From: Endobugula sp965214375
GTDB taxonomy: Bacteria > Pseudomonadota > Gammaproteobacteria > Pseudomonadales > Cellvibrionaceae
Assembly (NCBI GenBank): GCA_965214375.1
Contig: OZ243947.1
Coordinates: 2,732,827-2,796,826, forward strand
Length of the DNA: 64,000 bases
Direction: 5' to 3'
Of the stretch, positions 27,851 through 36,664 are shown piece after piece (within the stretch, counting starts at the first letter, position 1; every line of letters begins with the position of its first letter). The notes under the pieces were generated by a model. The model was not told the origin of the DNA and ran no database searches. It saw only the letters and a program-made list of their open reading frames with translations. A program made the position numbers and the translations under genes.

Positions 27851-28113
27851 TAGTCATTCAGATCATCGAATAATGCATCGACTGAGTTATAGCGTGTACC
27901 TTCGCCATTTTCTGCTTCTTTCATCGCGGCGCGTGTTTCAGCGTTAGGGGTTTTGGCTTTAGGCTGGAAGGGTAAACCGCCCGTATTCACAGATTGTTGC
28001 AGGAACAGGCGAATAGCGTCTGAGGTTTTTAGCCCCATAGAAGAAAAGACTGCCTCTGCATCGGCCTTTAATTGGGGTGAAACCCTTGCTTGTACAGTGT
28101 CATTGGCTGCCAT
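27850..28113 (-). CDS. dinJ: DinJ/RelB-family antitoxin
   Basis: The 87-residue antitoxin has a ribbon-helix-helix N-terminus (DTVQARVSPQLKADAEAVF, MGLKTSDAIRLFLQQSV) and a flexible C-terminal tail (ALFDDLND) that wraps the toxin. The start is the ATG at 28113 behind a GAGAG site, not the further upstream codon, which lies in the promoter. As in other pairs, the complex probably represses its own promoter at 28147-28175. Confidence 0.9.
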   Translation of the reverse strand: MAANDTVQARVSPQLKADAEAVFSSMGLKTSDAIRLFLQQSVNTGGLPFQPKAKTPNAETRAAMKEAENGEGTRYNSVDALFDDLND

Positions 28114-28146
28114 GATTAGTCTCTCTTGGTAAACAGTGATATTTTC

Positions 28147-28175
28147 AATGTATGTCAAATGACTGCTATTGTCAA
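28147..28175 (-). promoter_or_regulatory. Probable sigma-70 promoter of dinJ-yafQ
   Basis: On the minus strand a perfect TTGACA (28170-28175) is followed, after 17 bases, by TACATT (28147-28152, four of six matches to TATAAT). The leader to the dinJ ATG would be about 27 bases. Confidence 0.55.
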
Positions 28176-28256
28176 TCAAATGGCTTTTTTTGGCCCAAAG
28201 CGGCGAGCGCCTTGTGAAAAACGGGTAACTGTCAGATCAGTTTTGAGCTATTACCA

Positions 28257-31064
28257 CTAAATAGCAGCGATTTTTTCAGCTTGTCCCTTCAGCTTTTCTA
28301 ACGCACTTTCATAATCCGCGAGTTTTTCTTTTTCTTTGTTAACAACGGCTTCGGGGGCTTTATCCACAAAGTTGGCGTTACCGAGTTTGCCTTGAATGCG
28401 TGCGGCTTCTTTGGTGAGTTTTTCAATTTCTTTGTTGAGGCGCGAGATTTCGGCGTCTTTATCAATAAAGCCTGCCATGGGTACGAGTATTTCCATTTCA
28501 CCTACAAGCGCGGTGGATGCCATGGGCCCTTCGTCACCTGCGTTTAACCATGTGGTGCTTTCTAAACCTGCAAGGGTTTTTAAGAAGGCTAGGTTGTCGT
28601 CCAAGCGTTGCTTGTCTTGCTCGCTACCGTTAGCAAAATATAATGGTAGTTTGGTCGATGGTGAAATTTGCAGTTCGCCGCGAATGGTACGCACGCCGAT
28701 AATAACGTTCTTCACCCATTCAATATCAGCAATGGCTTGTTCATCAATTTTACTGTCATCGGCTTCCGGGTAGGGGGCTAACATGCTTGTTTTTGGTGAA
28801 TCGGTCTTGCCTTCTTTACCTGCTAATGGCGCAACCTTTTGCCAAATTTCTTCGGTAATAAACGGCATTAATGGGTGTGCTAAACGTAGGGTGGTTTCGA
28901 GTACACGAACCAGTGTGCGGCGGGTGCCACGTTGTTGTTCTACGCTGGCGTTGTCATTTTTAAGTACGGGCTTGGAAAGTTCCAAGTACCAGCTACAGTA
29001 TTCGTTCCAAATAAAGTCGTACAGTGCTTGTGAGGCCAAGTCTAAACGGTAGTTTTGTAGGCCTTCTTCAACGGCTGTTTCCACTTGTTGAAGTTTGGAT
29101 ATAATCCAGCGGTCGGCGAGTGAAAGTTCATAGGCTTCATCTTGCGCTCCATTATTTTGGGCACAATCCTGCCCTTCACAATTCATCAGCACGTACTGCG
29201 AGGCATTCCAAATTTTGTTACAGAAGTTGCGGAAGCCTTCAATACGACCTACGTCAAAATTAATATCACGCCCGGTTGAAGCCAGTGAGTAATAGGTATA
29301 GCGCAGCGCATCAGTACCATAAGGGTTAATGCCATCGGCAAATTCTTTGCGTGTGGCTTTTTCAATCTTACTGGCTTGTTTCGGGTTCATTAAGCCGTGC
29401 GTGCGTTTCTTTACAAGGGTTTCTAAATCAATGCCGTCGATAAGATCAATGGGGTCAAGCACATTCCCTTTAGACTTCGACATCTTCTGCCCTTGGCTAT
29501 CACGCACCAAGCCATGCACATACACGGTATGGAAGGGCACTTCTTTGCGGAAGTAGAGGGTCAGCATAATCATACGTGCCACCCAGAAGAAAATAATATC
29601 GAAGCCGGTGACTAGCACATCGGTGGGGTGGAAGGCTTTAAGCTCAGTGGTTTCTTCCGGCCAACCCAGCGTGCCAAACGTCCACAAGCCGGAAGAGAAC
29701 CAGGTATCCAGAACATCGTCGTCTTGCTTAAGGGTAATCTCTTCACCAAGACCATGCTTGCTGCGCACTTCTTCTTCGCTACGGCCAACATAAACTTTAC
29801 CGTTGTCGTCATACCATGCAGGGATACGGTGCCCCCACCATAGTTGGCGAGAGATACACCAATCCTGAATATCACGCATCCACGAGAAGTACATATTTTC
29901 ATACTGCTTGGGCACGAAATTAATATCACCGCCTTCAACGGCTTTAATCGCTTCATCGGCTAGCGGTTGTGTACGTACATACCATTGGTTGGTGAGATAC
30001 GGTTCAATCACTACACCGGAACGATCACCGCGAGGCACTTTTAAGGTGTGGTAATCAATTTTATCCAGTAAGCCCAGTGCATCTAAATCAGCAACAATTT
30101 GTTTACGTGCCGCGAAGCGCTCCATACCACGATAAGCTTCGGGTGCGTCGTTGTTGATATTGGCATCATCATCGAAAATATTGTGCATAGGCAAGCTATG
30201 ACGCTGCCCCATTTCATAGTCATTAAAATCATGGGCGGGGGTGATTTTTACACAGCCAGTACCAAATTCGCGGTCGACGTAATCATCACCAATAATCGGA
30301 ATTTCACGGCCCACCAAAGGCAGAGTAATGGTTTGTCCAATTAAGTGTTTATAGCGCTCATCTTCCGGGTGAACGGCAACAGCGCTATCACCTAACATAG
30401 TTTCCGGGCGAGTGGTGGCAACCACCAAATAGCCCTCGCCACTTGCCTCTTTATTAGTAAGGGGATAGCGGAAATGCCATAAAAAGCCTTTTTCTTCTTC
30501 GCTGACCACTTCCAAATCGGAAATAGCGGTATGCAGTTTCGGGTCCCAGTTCACCAGACGTTTACCACGGTAAATCAAATCATCTTCATAGAGGCGAATA
30601 AACACTTCCTGCACGGCTTGATAAAAGCCATCGTCCATGGTGAAGCGCTCACGGCTCCAGTCAGGGCTGGCACCTAAACGGCGAAGCTGGCGGGTGATAT
30701 TACCGCCTGATTCGTGTTTCCATTCCCAGACACGTTCAATAAATTTCTCGCGGCCCAAGTCATGGCGTGATACACCTTCCGCATCCAGTAAACGTTCTAC
30801 CACCATTTGTGTAGCAATACCCGCGTGGTCGGTACCGACCTGCCATAGCGTATTTTTACCTTTCATGCGCTGGTGACGAATCAGCGCATCCATAATCGCT
30901 TCCTGAAAACCGTGCCCCATATGCAGGCTGCCCGTCACATTGGGTGGCGGAATCATGATGCAGTAGCTGTCGTCACTGTTATAAGAGGGTTTAAAGTAAC
31001 CAGCGTTTTCCCAGGTTTGGTACCAGGATTGTTCAATGGCTTGGGGTTGGTAGGTTTTATCCAT
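28257..31064 (-). CDS. valS: Valyl-tRNA synthetase
   Basis: The 935-residue protein is a full class I synthetase charging tRNA-Val. Landmarks are PPPNVTGSLHMGHGFQ (HIGH motif, residues 40-55), the editing domain (VATTRPETMLGDSAVAVHP), KMSKSKGN (residues about 535-542) and the C-terminal coiled coil (ISRLNKEIEKLTKEAARIQG). It is intact and essential, which is a useful control against the broken genes nearby. It marks the return from the accessory island to core chromosome and begins the conserved block valS-x-holC-pepA (all minus). Confidence 0.97.
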   Translation of the reverse strand: MDKTYQPQAIEQSWYQTWENAGYFKPSYNSDDSYCIMIPPPNVTGSLHMGHGFQEAIMDALIRHQRMKGKNTLWQVGTDHAGIATQMVVERLLDAEGVSRHDLGREKFIERVWEWKHESGGNITRQLRRLGASPDWSRERFTMDDGFYQAVQEVFIRLYEDDLIYRGKRLVNWDPKLHTAISDLEVVSEEEKGFLWHFRYPLTNKEASGEGYLVVATTRPETMLGDSAVAVHPEDERYKHLIGQTITLPLVGREIPIIGDDYVDREFGTGCVKITPAHDFNDYEMGQRHSLPMHNIFDDDANINNDAPEAYRGMERFAARKQIVADLDALGLLDKIDYHTLKVPRGDRSGVVIEPYLTNQWYVRTQPLADEAIKAVEGGDINFVPKQYENMYFSWMRDIQDWCISRQLWWGHRIPAWYDDNGKVYVGRSEEEVRSKHGLGEEITLKQDDDVLDTWFSSGLWTFGTLGWPEETTELKAFHPTDVLVTGFDIIFFWVARMIMLTLYFRKEVPFHTVYVHGLVRDSQGQKMSKSKGNVLDPIDLIDGIDLETLVKKRTHGLMNPKQASKIEKATRKEFADGINPYGTDALRYTYYSLASTGRDINFDVGRIEGFRNFCNKIWNASQYVLMNCEGQDCAQNNGAQDEAYELSLADRWIISKLQQVETAVEEGLQNYRLDLASQALYDFIWNEYCSWYLELSKPVLKNDNASVEQQRGTRRTLVRVLETTLRLAHPLMPFITEEIWQKVAPLAGKEGKTDSPKTSMLAPYPEADDSKIDEQAIADIEWVKNVIIGVRTIRGELQISPSTKLPLYFANGSEQDKQRLDDNLAFLKTLAGLESTTWLNAGDEGPMASTALVGEMEILVPMAGFIDKDAEISRLNKEIEKLTKEAARIQGKLGNANFVDKAPEAVVNKEKEKLADYESALEKLKGQAEKIAAI

Positions 31065-31172
31065 AGTATTAATGCGCGCTAAGTAATTTTTACAACAGGC
31101 CTGTTTTATCGATGACTATTGCATCGGTGAATATGCAGGCGAAAAGCGCGATTATACCGGATAAAATGCTTT

Positions 31173-31298
31173 TATAACCAATGGATTTCAACTGCTGGGT
31201 AGGCAGCAATCAAGCGAGACCCATGAGCATAGATCCGCTATGTGATTGGGCGAGTGAGAGCGGCTAACGCCGCCAGAAGTTGAAAGGCGATGGTTATA
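31173..31298. repeat. Palindromic MITE-like element between valS and the next gene
   Basis: The 126-base element begins TATAACCA..TTTCAACT and ends with the near-inverse AGTTGAAAGGCGATGGTTATA, so its termini form imperfect inverted repeats of about 26 bases. Inside are a second hairpin (GCATAG/CTATGT around 31227-31245) and a GC-rich AGCGGCTAACGCCGCC stem. It ends on the base before the stop codon of the gene at 31299. It has the form of dispersed non-coding elements found between genes in many marine gammaproteobacteria. Confidence 0.6.
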
Positions 31299-31859
31299 TT
31301 ATTTTTTCATGCGCTCGTGGTGGAGTTTAACCACCGCTTTCAAACGTTGGCGCAGTTCGGCTTCAATTTTGGGCAGATGTTCAGCGACCAGTTGTTCAAT
31401 GAGCTGTTCTGTGTATGACGGGCTCAACAGAGGCGATTCCAGCGGGTTTTCTGATGGCGTCGATGGATTCTGATTGCCATCTTTGCCAAGACGTTGTCGG
31501 ATATGTGGCGGTAAAAAAGGATTGTCCTGCAAAGACTTTTTATCGCTGCCTTTTGCTTTTTCCCCAAATAGTGATTGTTGTCCAGGTAATACGCCCGGCG
31601 TTGGTGCGGGCTCTTCCACGATGTCTTCATCTTCTTTATCCAGCTCATCCAAATTGATTTTAAAGCCTTGTTCTTCGGTGATTTCCGTATTATCGGGTTC
31701 TGGATATTGAGTTTGCGGTTCAGCAGGGTCTTCGATGATAGCGTCTTTGAGGATGGGGATATTGTTTGCCGTTTCATCGTGCAGGAGGTCTTTAATAGAC
31801 TCCAGCTCAGACAGGAGACTCTGTTTTCTCTGTTGTATTCTATCCTGATTATCAGACAT
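31299..31859 (-). CDS. Conserved hypothetical protein between holC and valS
   Basis: The 186 residues are very acidic and low in complexity in the first half (DLLHDETANN, EPQTQYPEPDNTEITEEQ), followed by a linker rich in Pro, Ser and Asn, and end in an amphipathic helix (EQLIEQLVAEHLPKIEAELR). No membrane or signal segment is seen. A gene of unknown function sits at the same place between holC and valS in Pseudomonas, so this is probably its counterpart. The function is unknown; the final helix is the likely conserved part. Confidence 0.7.
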   Translation of the reverse strand: MSDNQDRIQQRKQSLLSELESIKDLLHDETANNIPILKDAIIEDPAEPQTQYPEPDNTEITEEQGFKINLDELDKEDEDIVEEPAPTPGVLPGQQSLFGEKAKGSDKKSLQDNPFLPPHIRQRLGKDGNQNPSTPSENPLESPLLSPSYTEQLIEQLVAEHLPKIEAELRQRLKAVVKLHHERMKK

Positions 31860-31890
31860 GACGTGGTACCTGACTGTCTCTAACCATTTA

Positions 31891-32331
31891 TTATAACTTT
31901 ATATGGTGTGATTTTAACGGATAACTGCGTTCGCGGTAAAATTGAAAGTTTGCTCGCGTTATTGTTAAGACACCTTCATCTTGCACCACAATTTCAGAGA
32001 GTTTTTTAAAGCGGCTAAACTCTTTGGGAACGATTCCACCCAGATTAATAAATACGTCGTGATGCGGCTCAATGTTTCCTTGCCAGTCAATCACAATATT
32101 GCACAAGTGATTATCCGTTTCAGCGGTTGTGGAGCTTATCTGGTGTGGGAGGAAGCTCTCTTGTTTAAATGACCATAAATACTCACTGACAGACTCCGCG
32201 TGGGTCTGATCATCCACACGAATAACCACATGGCGACCAAGGTTGATCGCCTTTTCTGCCAAACGGCAAGCAAAGTGGTCTCGTGCTTGGGTATGATTTT
32301 CAGACAGTATATAAAAATCAATTTCTGTCAT
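31891..32331 (-). CDS. holC: DNA polymerase III chi subunit
   Basis: The 146-residue protein has the chi pattern: IDFYILSENHTQARDHFACR at the start, AINLGRHVVIRVDDQTHAES, then LWSFKQESFLPHQI and VFINLGGIVPKEFSRFKKLSE. Chi joins the clamp loader (through psi) to single-stranded DNA-binding protein. Position between pepA and valS agrees with the conserved order. The gap to pepA is 15 bases, so the two are co-transcribed. Confidence 0.92.
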   Translation of the reverse strand: MTEIDFYILSENHTQARDHFACRLAEKAINLGRHVVIRVDDQTHAESVSEYLWSFKQESFLPHQISSTTAETDNHLCNIVIDWQGNIEPHHDVFINLGGIVPKEFSRFKKLSEIVVQDEGVLTITRANFQFYRERSYPLKSHHIKL

Positions 32332-32346
32332 GTTGCTGTTATCCGG

Positions 32347-33837
32347 TTAGCCTTTTCCCACCTTGGATAATAAATATTCCGTCAATAGTGGCACCGGTCG
32401 GCCCGTGGCTCCTTTCTTGGCACCAGATAGCCATGCGGTACCGGCAATATCCAAATGTGCCCAATCATATTTCTCTGCAAAATGGGATAAGAAACAAGCC
32501 GCTGTGACACTGCCTGCTTCGCGGCCGCCAATATTGGCAAGGTCAGCAAAATTACTCTTCAGTTGTTTTTTGTATTCATCCCATAATGGCATCTGCCAAG
32601 CACGGTCATTGGTTTTTTGGCCTGCATTCAGCAATTCCTGAGCCAGTGTATCGCTGTTACTGTACAAGCCTGTGGCATGTGATCCCAGAGCGATGACACA
32701 AGCGCCAGTTAATGTGGCAATATCGACGACTGATTGAGGTTGATAGCGTTCAACATAAGTTAAGGCATCGCACAGTACCAAGCGACCTTCAGCATCTGTA
32801 TTGAGTACTTCTATTGTTTTTCCTGACATGGCGGTGACAATATCACCGGGCTTTGTAGCGCTACCGCTAGGCATATTTTCTGCGGCAGCGACAACGCCAA
32901 CAACGTTAATTGCAGGCTCTAATGTGGCTAGTGTATGCATTGCGCCAAATACACTGGCTGCACCGCACATATCAAATTTCATTTCATCCATGCCTGCTCC
33001 CGGTTTCAGGCTGATACCGCCAGTATCGAAGGTGATACCTTTGCCGACCAGAACGTGAGGCTTTTGTGATTTGGCCGCGCCTTTGTATTCCATAATAATG
33101 AGTTGTGCTGGTTCGTCGCTGCCTGCTGAAACAGACAGTAGAGAGTGCATGCCCAACTCGGACATTTGTTTCTCTGAAATGATTTTTGTCGAGATTTTTT
33201 GACTGTTTCGTGCCAGTTTTTTCGCTTGATTAGCGAGATAACGCGGTGTACATATATTGCCGGGCAAATTGCCTAGTTCGCGTGAGATTTTGACCCCTTC
33301 ACCCACGGCGGCTCCTGTTGCTAAACCCGTTTTCACCGCCTTTGAATTATTTCCACGATAATGAATCGTGGGGTTGGTCGTTTTTACTTTATTGCTTTTA
33401 CAATGCGTGAAACGGTAATAGGCGGCGCTGATTCTTTCTGCGCAGTAACGGGCTTTATCGGCCTCGCTGAGACCCTCAACGTTGATATCTTCTAATGCAA
33501 TATCAATTTTTTTTGTTGGTTTTTTGCTCAACGTGTCGGCTAATACCCTAATACTACGGAAGAATGATTCTTGACTGATACCCTCTGTATTATTTGTCTT
33601 TTTGCCAAATCCAACGAGTAAGATTTGTTGAATGCCATCACAGGGCTGGTGTACCAGTAGCGTTTGTCCTACTTTCCCTTCAAATCCTCCAGTTTCAAAT
33701 AGATGATCTATTGATAGATGGCTGCGTTTTTGCAATTCTCTAAGATTTTCAGGTAAAACATCAGGTGAGTAAACACCAAGAACGATACAATCGCTTTTTA
33801 TTTCATGCATTTTTAAAGGTTTCGTCGCAAAATTCAT
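32347..33837 (-). CDS. pepA: Leucyl aminopeptidase PepA
   Basis: From the ATG at 33837 (AGGAC upstream) the product is 496 residues, the usual size. The M17 dinuclear metal site is intact: VLVGKGITFDTGGISLKPG, MKFDMCGAASVFGAMHTL and the signature NTDAEGRLVL. It is a cytosolic broad-range aminopeptidase; in E. coli it is also a DNA-binding accessory factor. The longer reading from 33873 would add residues not seen in relatives. It is divergent from lptF, as in other gammaproteobacteria. Confidence 0.95.
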   Translation of the reverse strand: MNFATKPLKMHEIKSDCIVLGVYSPDVLPENLRELQKRSHLSIDHLFETGGFEGKVGQTLLVHQPCDGIQQILLVGFGKKTNNTEGISQESFFRSIRVLADTLSKKPTKKIDIALEDINVEGLSEADKARYCAERISAAYYRFTHCKSNKVKTTNPTIHYRGNNSKAVKTGLATGAAVGEGVKISRELGNLPGNICTPRYLANQAKKLARNSQKISTKIISEKQMSELGMHSLLSVSAGSDEPAQLIIMEYKGAAKSQKPHVLVGKGITFDTGGISLKPGAGMDEMKFDMCGAASVFGAMHTLATLEPAINVVGVVAAAENMPSGSATKPGDIVTAMSGKTIEVLNTDAEGRLVLCDALTYVERYQPQSVVDIATLTGACVIALGSHATGLYSNSDTLAQELLNAGQKTNDRAWQMPLWDEYKKQLKSNFADLANIGGREAGSVTAACFLSHFAEKYDWAHLDIAGTAWLSGAKKGATGRPVPLLTEYLLSKVGKG

Positions 33838-33937
33838 GGGATGTCCTGTAGTCATGTTCGCAGTATTAAGCAAGATATTTATTATAGCCTACCACACGGG
33901 GCTATTCGCTATGGCAGAAAAATGAGAAAATAACACA

Positions 33938-35059
33938 ATGATTATTTTACGTTATTTAGCCAAAGAAGTACTACAAAGTACTTTTGCCGTGACCGCGGTG
34001 TTATTAGTGATTATCATGAGCGGTCGCTTTATTAAATATTTAGCAGAGGCTGCAACAGGGAAGCTGGATGCCAGTGTATTACTAGGTATCATGTTTTATC
34101 GTCTGCCTGGGTTTCTTGAGCTGATATTGCCTTTGGGCTTCTTTATCTCCATTCTTATGGCTTATGGCCGCTTGTATACTGATAGTGAAATGACCGTGAT
34201 GTTTTCTTGTGGCTTGAGTCGTCGTCGTTTAATTGCTATGACCTATGTGCCGGCGATATTGATTGCCGTGATCGTTGCCTGTTTGAGTTTATGGCTTACG
34301 CCTATGAGTTTGCAAAAAGCAGAAGAAATATTGGCAGAACAACAGGCGCGTAATGATTTTGAAACGATGCAGCCCGCACGTTTTCAACTTTCGGGTGATC
34401 GCCGTTCGGTGAGTTACACCGAAAAGATATCGGATAATCGTGAAACCTTAACCGCTTTCTTTTTAGCCAATACAGGTGTGGGGAAAAATAAGCCATTGGA
34501 AATTATACGTTCGCGTGAGGCAAGTTACTTAAATGATCAGCAGTATGGTGAGCGTTATATCATATTGCAACATGGTGTGCGCCACCAAGGGCGGCCAGGT
34601 CAGGTGAACTATCGAATTACCGAGTTTGAACAATATGCACAACATGTCGATGCCAAGAAAGACATTGTTGTTACTAGAAATCATGCGAATCGATTGCCGA
34701 CTATGGATTTAATAGGTTCAGACAATCTTGAATATCAAGCGGCATTACAGTGGCGGCTGGCTTCGCCTTTACTGATTCTTATTGTTACGGTGATTGGCGT
34801 CGTTCTTAGCCATACCAATCCACGCCGAGGCCGCTATGTTATGCTTTTTCCGGCAATATTATTGTATTTGATTTATTTAGTGTTGCTTAATGCTGCTCGC
34901 GGTAGTATCGAAGAAGGTTCCTTAAACCCGGCTACAGGCTTATGGGGTATTCATAGCATTTTTATACTGTTAGCCATCGTGATTACTGTTGATAAAAAAG
35001 CATTGCGCCGTAAATTGTCACACATGAAATCGTCAGTCGTTGCTGTGGGGTCATGCTAG
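33938..35059 (+). CDS. lptF: LPS export permease LptF
   Basis: The 373-residue protein has the LptF/G layout: three N-terminal membrane helices, a periplasmic beta-jellyroll (about 105-265) and three C-terminal helices (PLLILIVTVIGVVLSHTNPR). The first part reads MIILRYLAKEVLQSTFAVTA and AYGRLYTDSEMTVMFSCGLS. With LptG and the ATPase LptB it extracts LPS from the inner membrane. It overlaps lptG by seven bases. It shows the cell has an LPS outer membrane. Confidence 0.95.
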   Translation: MIILRYLAKEVLQSTFAVTAVLLVIIMSGRFIKYLAEAATGKLDASVLLGIMFYRLPGFLELILPLGFFISILMAYGRLYTDSEMTVMFSCGLSRRRLIAMTYVPAILIAVIVACLSLWLTPMSLQKAEEILAEQQARNDFETMQPARFQLSGDRRSVSYTEKISDNRETLTAFFLANTGVGKNKPLEIIRSREASYLNDQQYGERYIILQHGVRHQGRPGQVNYRITEFEQYAQHVDAKKDIVVTRNHANRLPTMDLIGSDNLEYQAALQWRLASPLLILIVTVIGVVLSHTNPRRGRYVMLFPAILLYLIYLVLLNAARGSIEEGSLNPATGLWGIHSIFILLAIVITVDKKALRRKLSHMKSSVVAVGSC

Positions 35060-36129
35060 TGTCACACCGAATACTCAATGCCTATGTGTCTCAGAAAACC
35101 GTTGTCTCTGTACTTATTGTACTCATGGTGATTAGCGCGCTTGATTTGCTTGCGCAACTGATTGAAGAGTTGGGCGAACTAAATGACAACTATACCGTTA
35201 TTGATGCGTTGGTCTACGTTGGTTTATATATTCCTTCGAGTGTTTACAAGTATATGCCATTTGCTGCGTTGGTCGGTGGTTTGATTGGTTTGGGTGGTTT
35301 GGCAGCGACCAGCGAATTAGTCGTGATGCGATCCGCGGGTATCAGTTTGCTTAATATTACTTGGATGGTTATCAAGCCTGTGCTGTGGTTTATTCTGGTG
35401 ATGTTGTTGTTGGCAGAATACGTTATTCCGGTTGCTGATCAGTATGCAGAAAATCGCCGTTCATTATTGTTGCAAGGTAAGGATACTGTTCTGAATTCCC
35501 CTGAAGGTTTATGGAATAGGGAAGGGGACGTTTTTATGCATGTTAACAGTGTACAGGCCAATGGTCGTTTGTACGGTGTTACACGTTATCACTATGATGA
35601 TAATTATCGCTTGTTAAAAAGTAGCTTTGCAGAATCAGCCATTTATATTGATGGTATTTGGCAGGAAGAAAATGTTAAAGAAACCCATTTTGAAGGTAAC
35701 CGTTTATACACCAATGATTATCTTGTCCGCGCTTGGGAAACCGAGTTAACGCCAGGTTTATTAACTATCCTTGTGCAGGATACGGATAATTTGGCTATAA
35801 GTAAATTGTACAATTACGCTCAATATCTTGAGAGACAAAATCTTGAAAGCGATAAATATTGGCTGGCATATTGGGGCAAAGTATTACAGCCGTTGGTTAT
35901 TATCAGTTTAGTGTTGGTAGCCGTATCGTTTATTTTTGGGCCTTTGCGTCAGGTGACCATGGGGTATCGTATTTTTACTGGTGTTGTGGTGGGTATTGTT
36001 TTCCAATTGTTGCAAAAACTTTTGGGGCCTGCCAGTTTATTATATGGTTTGCCGCCTTTGTTGGCCGTTCTCTTGCCCATAGTATTTTGTTTGTTTTTTG
36101 GTTGGTTTTTAATCCAAAGAACGCGTTAA
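35053..36129 (+). CDS. lptG: LPS export permease LptG
   Basis: The 358-residue partner of LptF has the same six-helix plus jellyroll design. Typical text is LIGLGGLAATSELVVMRSAG in the coupling-helix region and a C-terminal YRIFTGVVVGIVFQLLQKL. The start overlaps the lptF stop, which indicates translational coupling and equal amounts of the two permeases. It is intact. Confidence 0.95.
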   Translation: MLVSHRILNAYVSQKTVVSVLIVLMVISALDLLAQLIEELGELNDNYTVIDALVYVGLYIPSSVYKYMPFAALVGGLIGLGGLAATSELVVMRSAGISLLNITWMVIKPVLWFILVMLLLAEYVIPVADQYAENRRSLLLQGKDTVLNSPEGLWNREGDVFMHVNSVQANGRLYGVTRYHYDDNYRLLKSSFAESAIYIDGIWQEENVKETHFEGNRLYTNDYLVRAWETELTPGLLTILVQDTDNLAISKLYNYAQYLERQNLESDKYWLAYWGKVLQPLVIISLVLVAVSFIFGPLRQVTMGYRIFTGVVVGIVFQLLQKLLGPASLLYGLPPLLAVLLPIVFCLFFGWFLIQRTR

Positions 36130-36131
36130 TA

Positions 36132-36551
36132 TTATTTTTCTTTAGCGATTAAAATCAATCGAGTACCACTGATAATATCGTGTAGGCATTGTTTGTCTTC
36201 TCTGAAACAAGCAGTAAAGAAAAACAGTAAACCGAGTGGTGCTAACATCAATCGAATGAGACAATCTTTTGTATCCGGAAGGGTGGTTAAGTTTTTTTTC
36301 ACAACACGTAAGCGCCATGCCTGCATGCCCAGTGTCTGCCCTGCGCGTTGCCAGAAAAAACAAAAAAATAGCACAATAATCAGTAGCCATCCCACTTGAA
36401 ATCCTAAGCCCGATACCAGATCTTCTGTCCCTGTGAGTTGTTGGTAAATCAGTAGACTAACGCCACCGTAAGCCATGCTGACGGCCATGAGTAATAAAGA
36501 ATCGTAAATAATAGCGGTAAAACGACGCCATATGGGTGGAAAACTGCGCAT
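36132..36551 (-). CDS. RDD-family membrane protein
   Basis: The 139-residue protein has three membrane helices and the RDD pattern: an Arg-rich start (PPIWRRFTAIIYDSLLLMA), then FWQRAGQTLGMQAWRLRVV and the tail CLHDIISGTRLI, with Arg and Asp at the usual places. RDD proteins have no single known role; some act as ion antiporters. An RDD gene next to lptG is common in this group. It converges with lptG with two bases between them. Confidence 0.88.
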   Translation of the reverse strand: MRSFPPIWRRFTAIIYDSLLLMAVSMAYGGVSLLIYQQLTGTEDLVSGLGFQVGWLLIIVLFFCFFWQRAGQTLGMQAWRLRVVKKNLTTLPDTKDCLIRLMLAPLGLLFFFTACFREDKQCLHDIISGTRLILIAKEK

Positions 36552-36664
36552 ATGTATATTGGTTTTTATAGAATCACTATATTCTATCAGTACTTGAAAT
36601 CATAATAAATTACCCCATATATTTCAGCATTGTTTAAATTAACCGATCTACCAAGGAGCTTTCC

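Noticed and set aside
18362..28175. Prophage or integrative element
   Set aside because: No integrase, structural phage genes, tRNA or flanking direct repeats were seen; RhuM and Fic genes alone are not enough.
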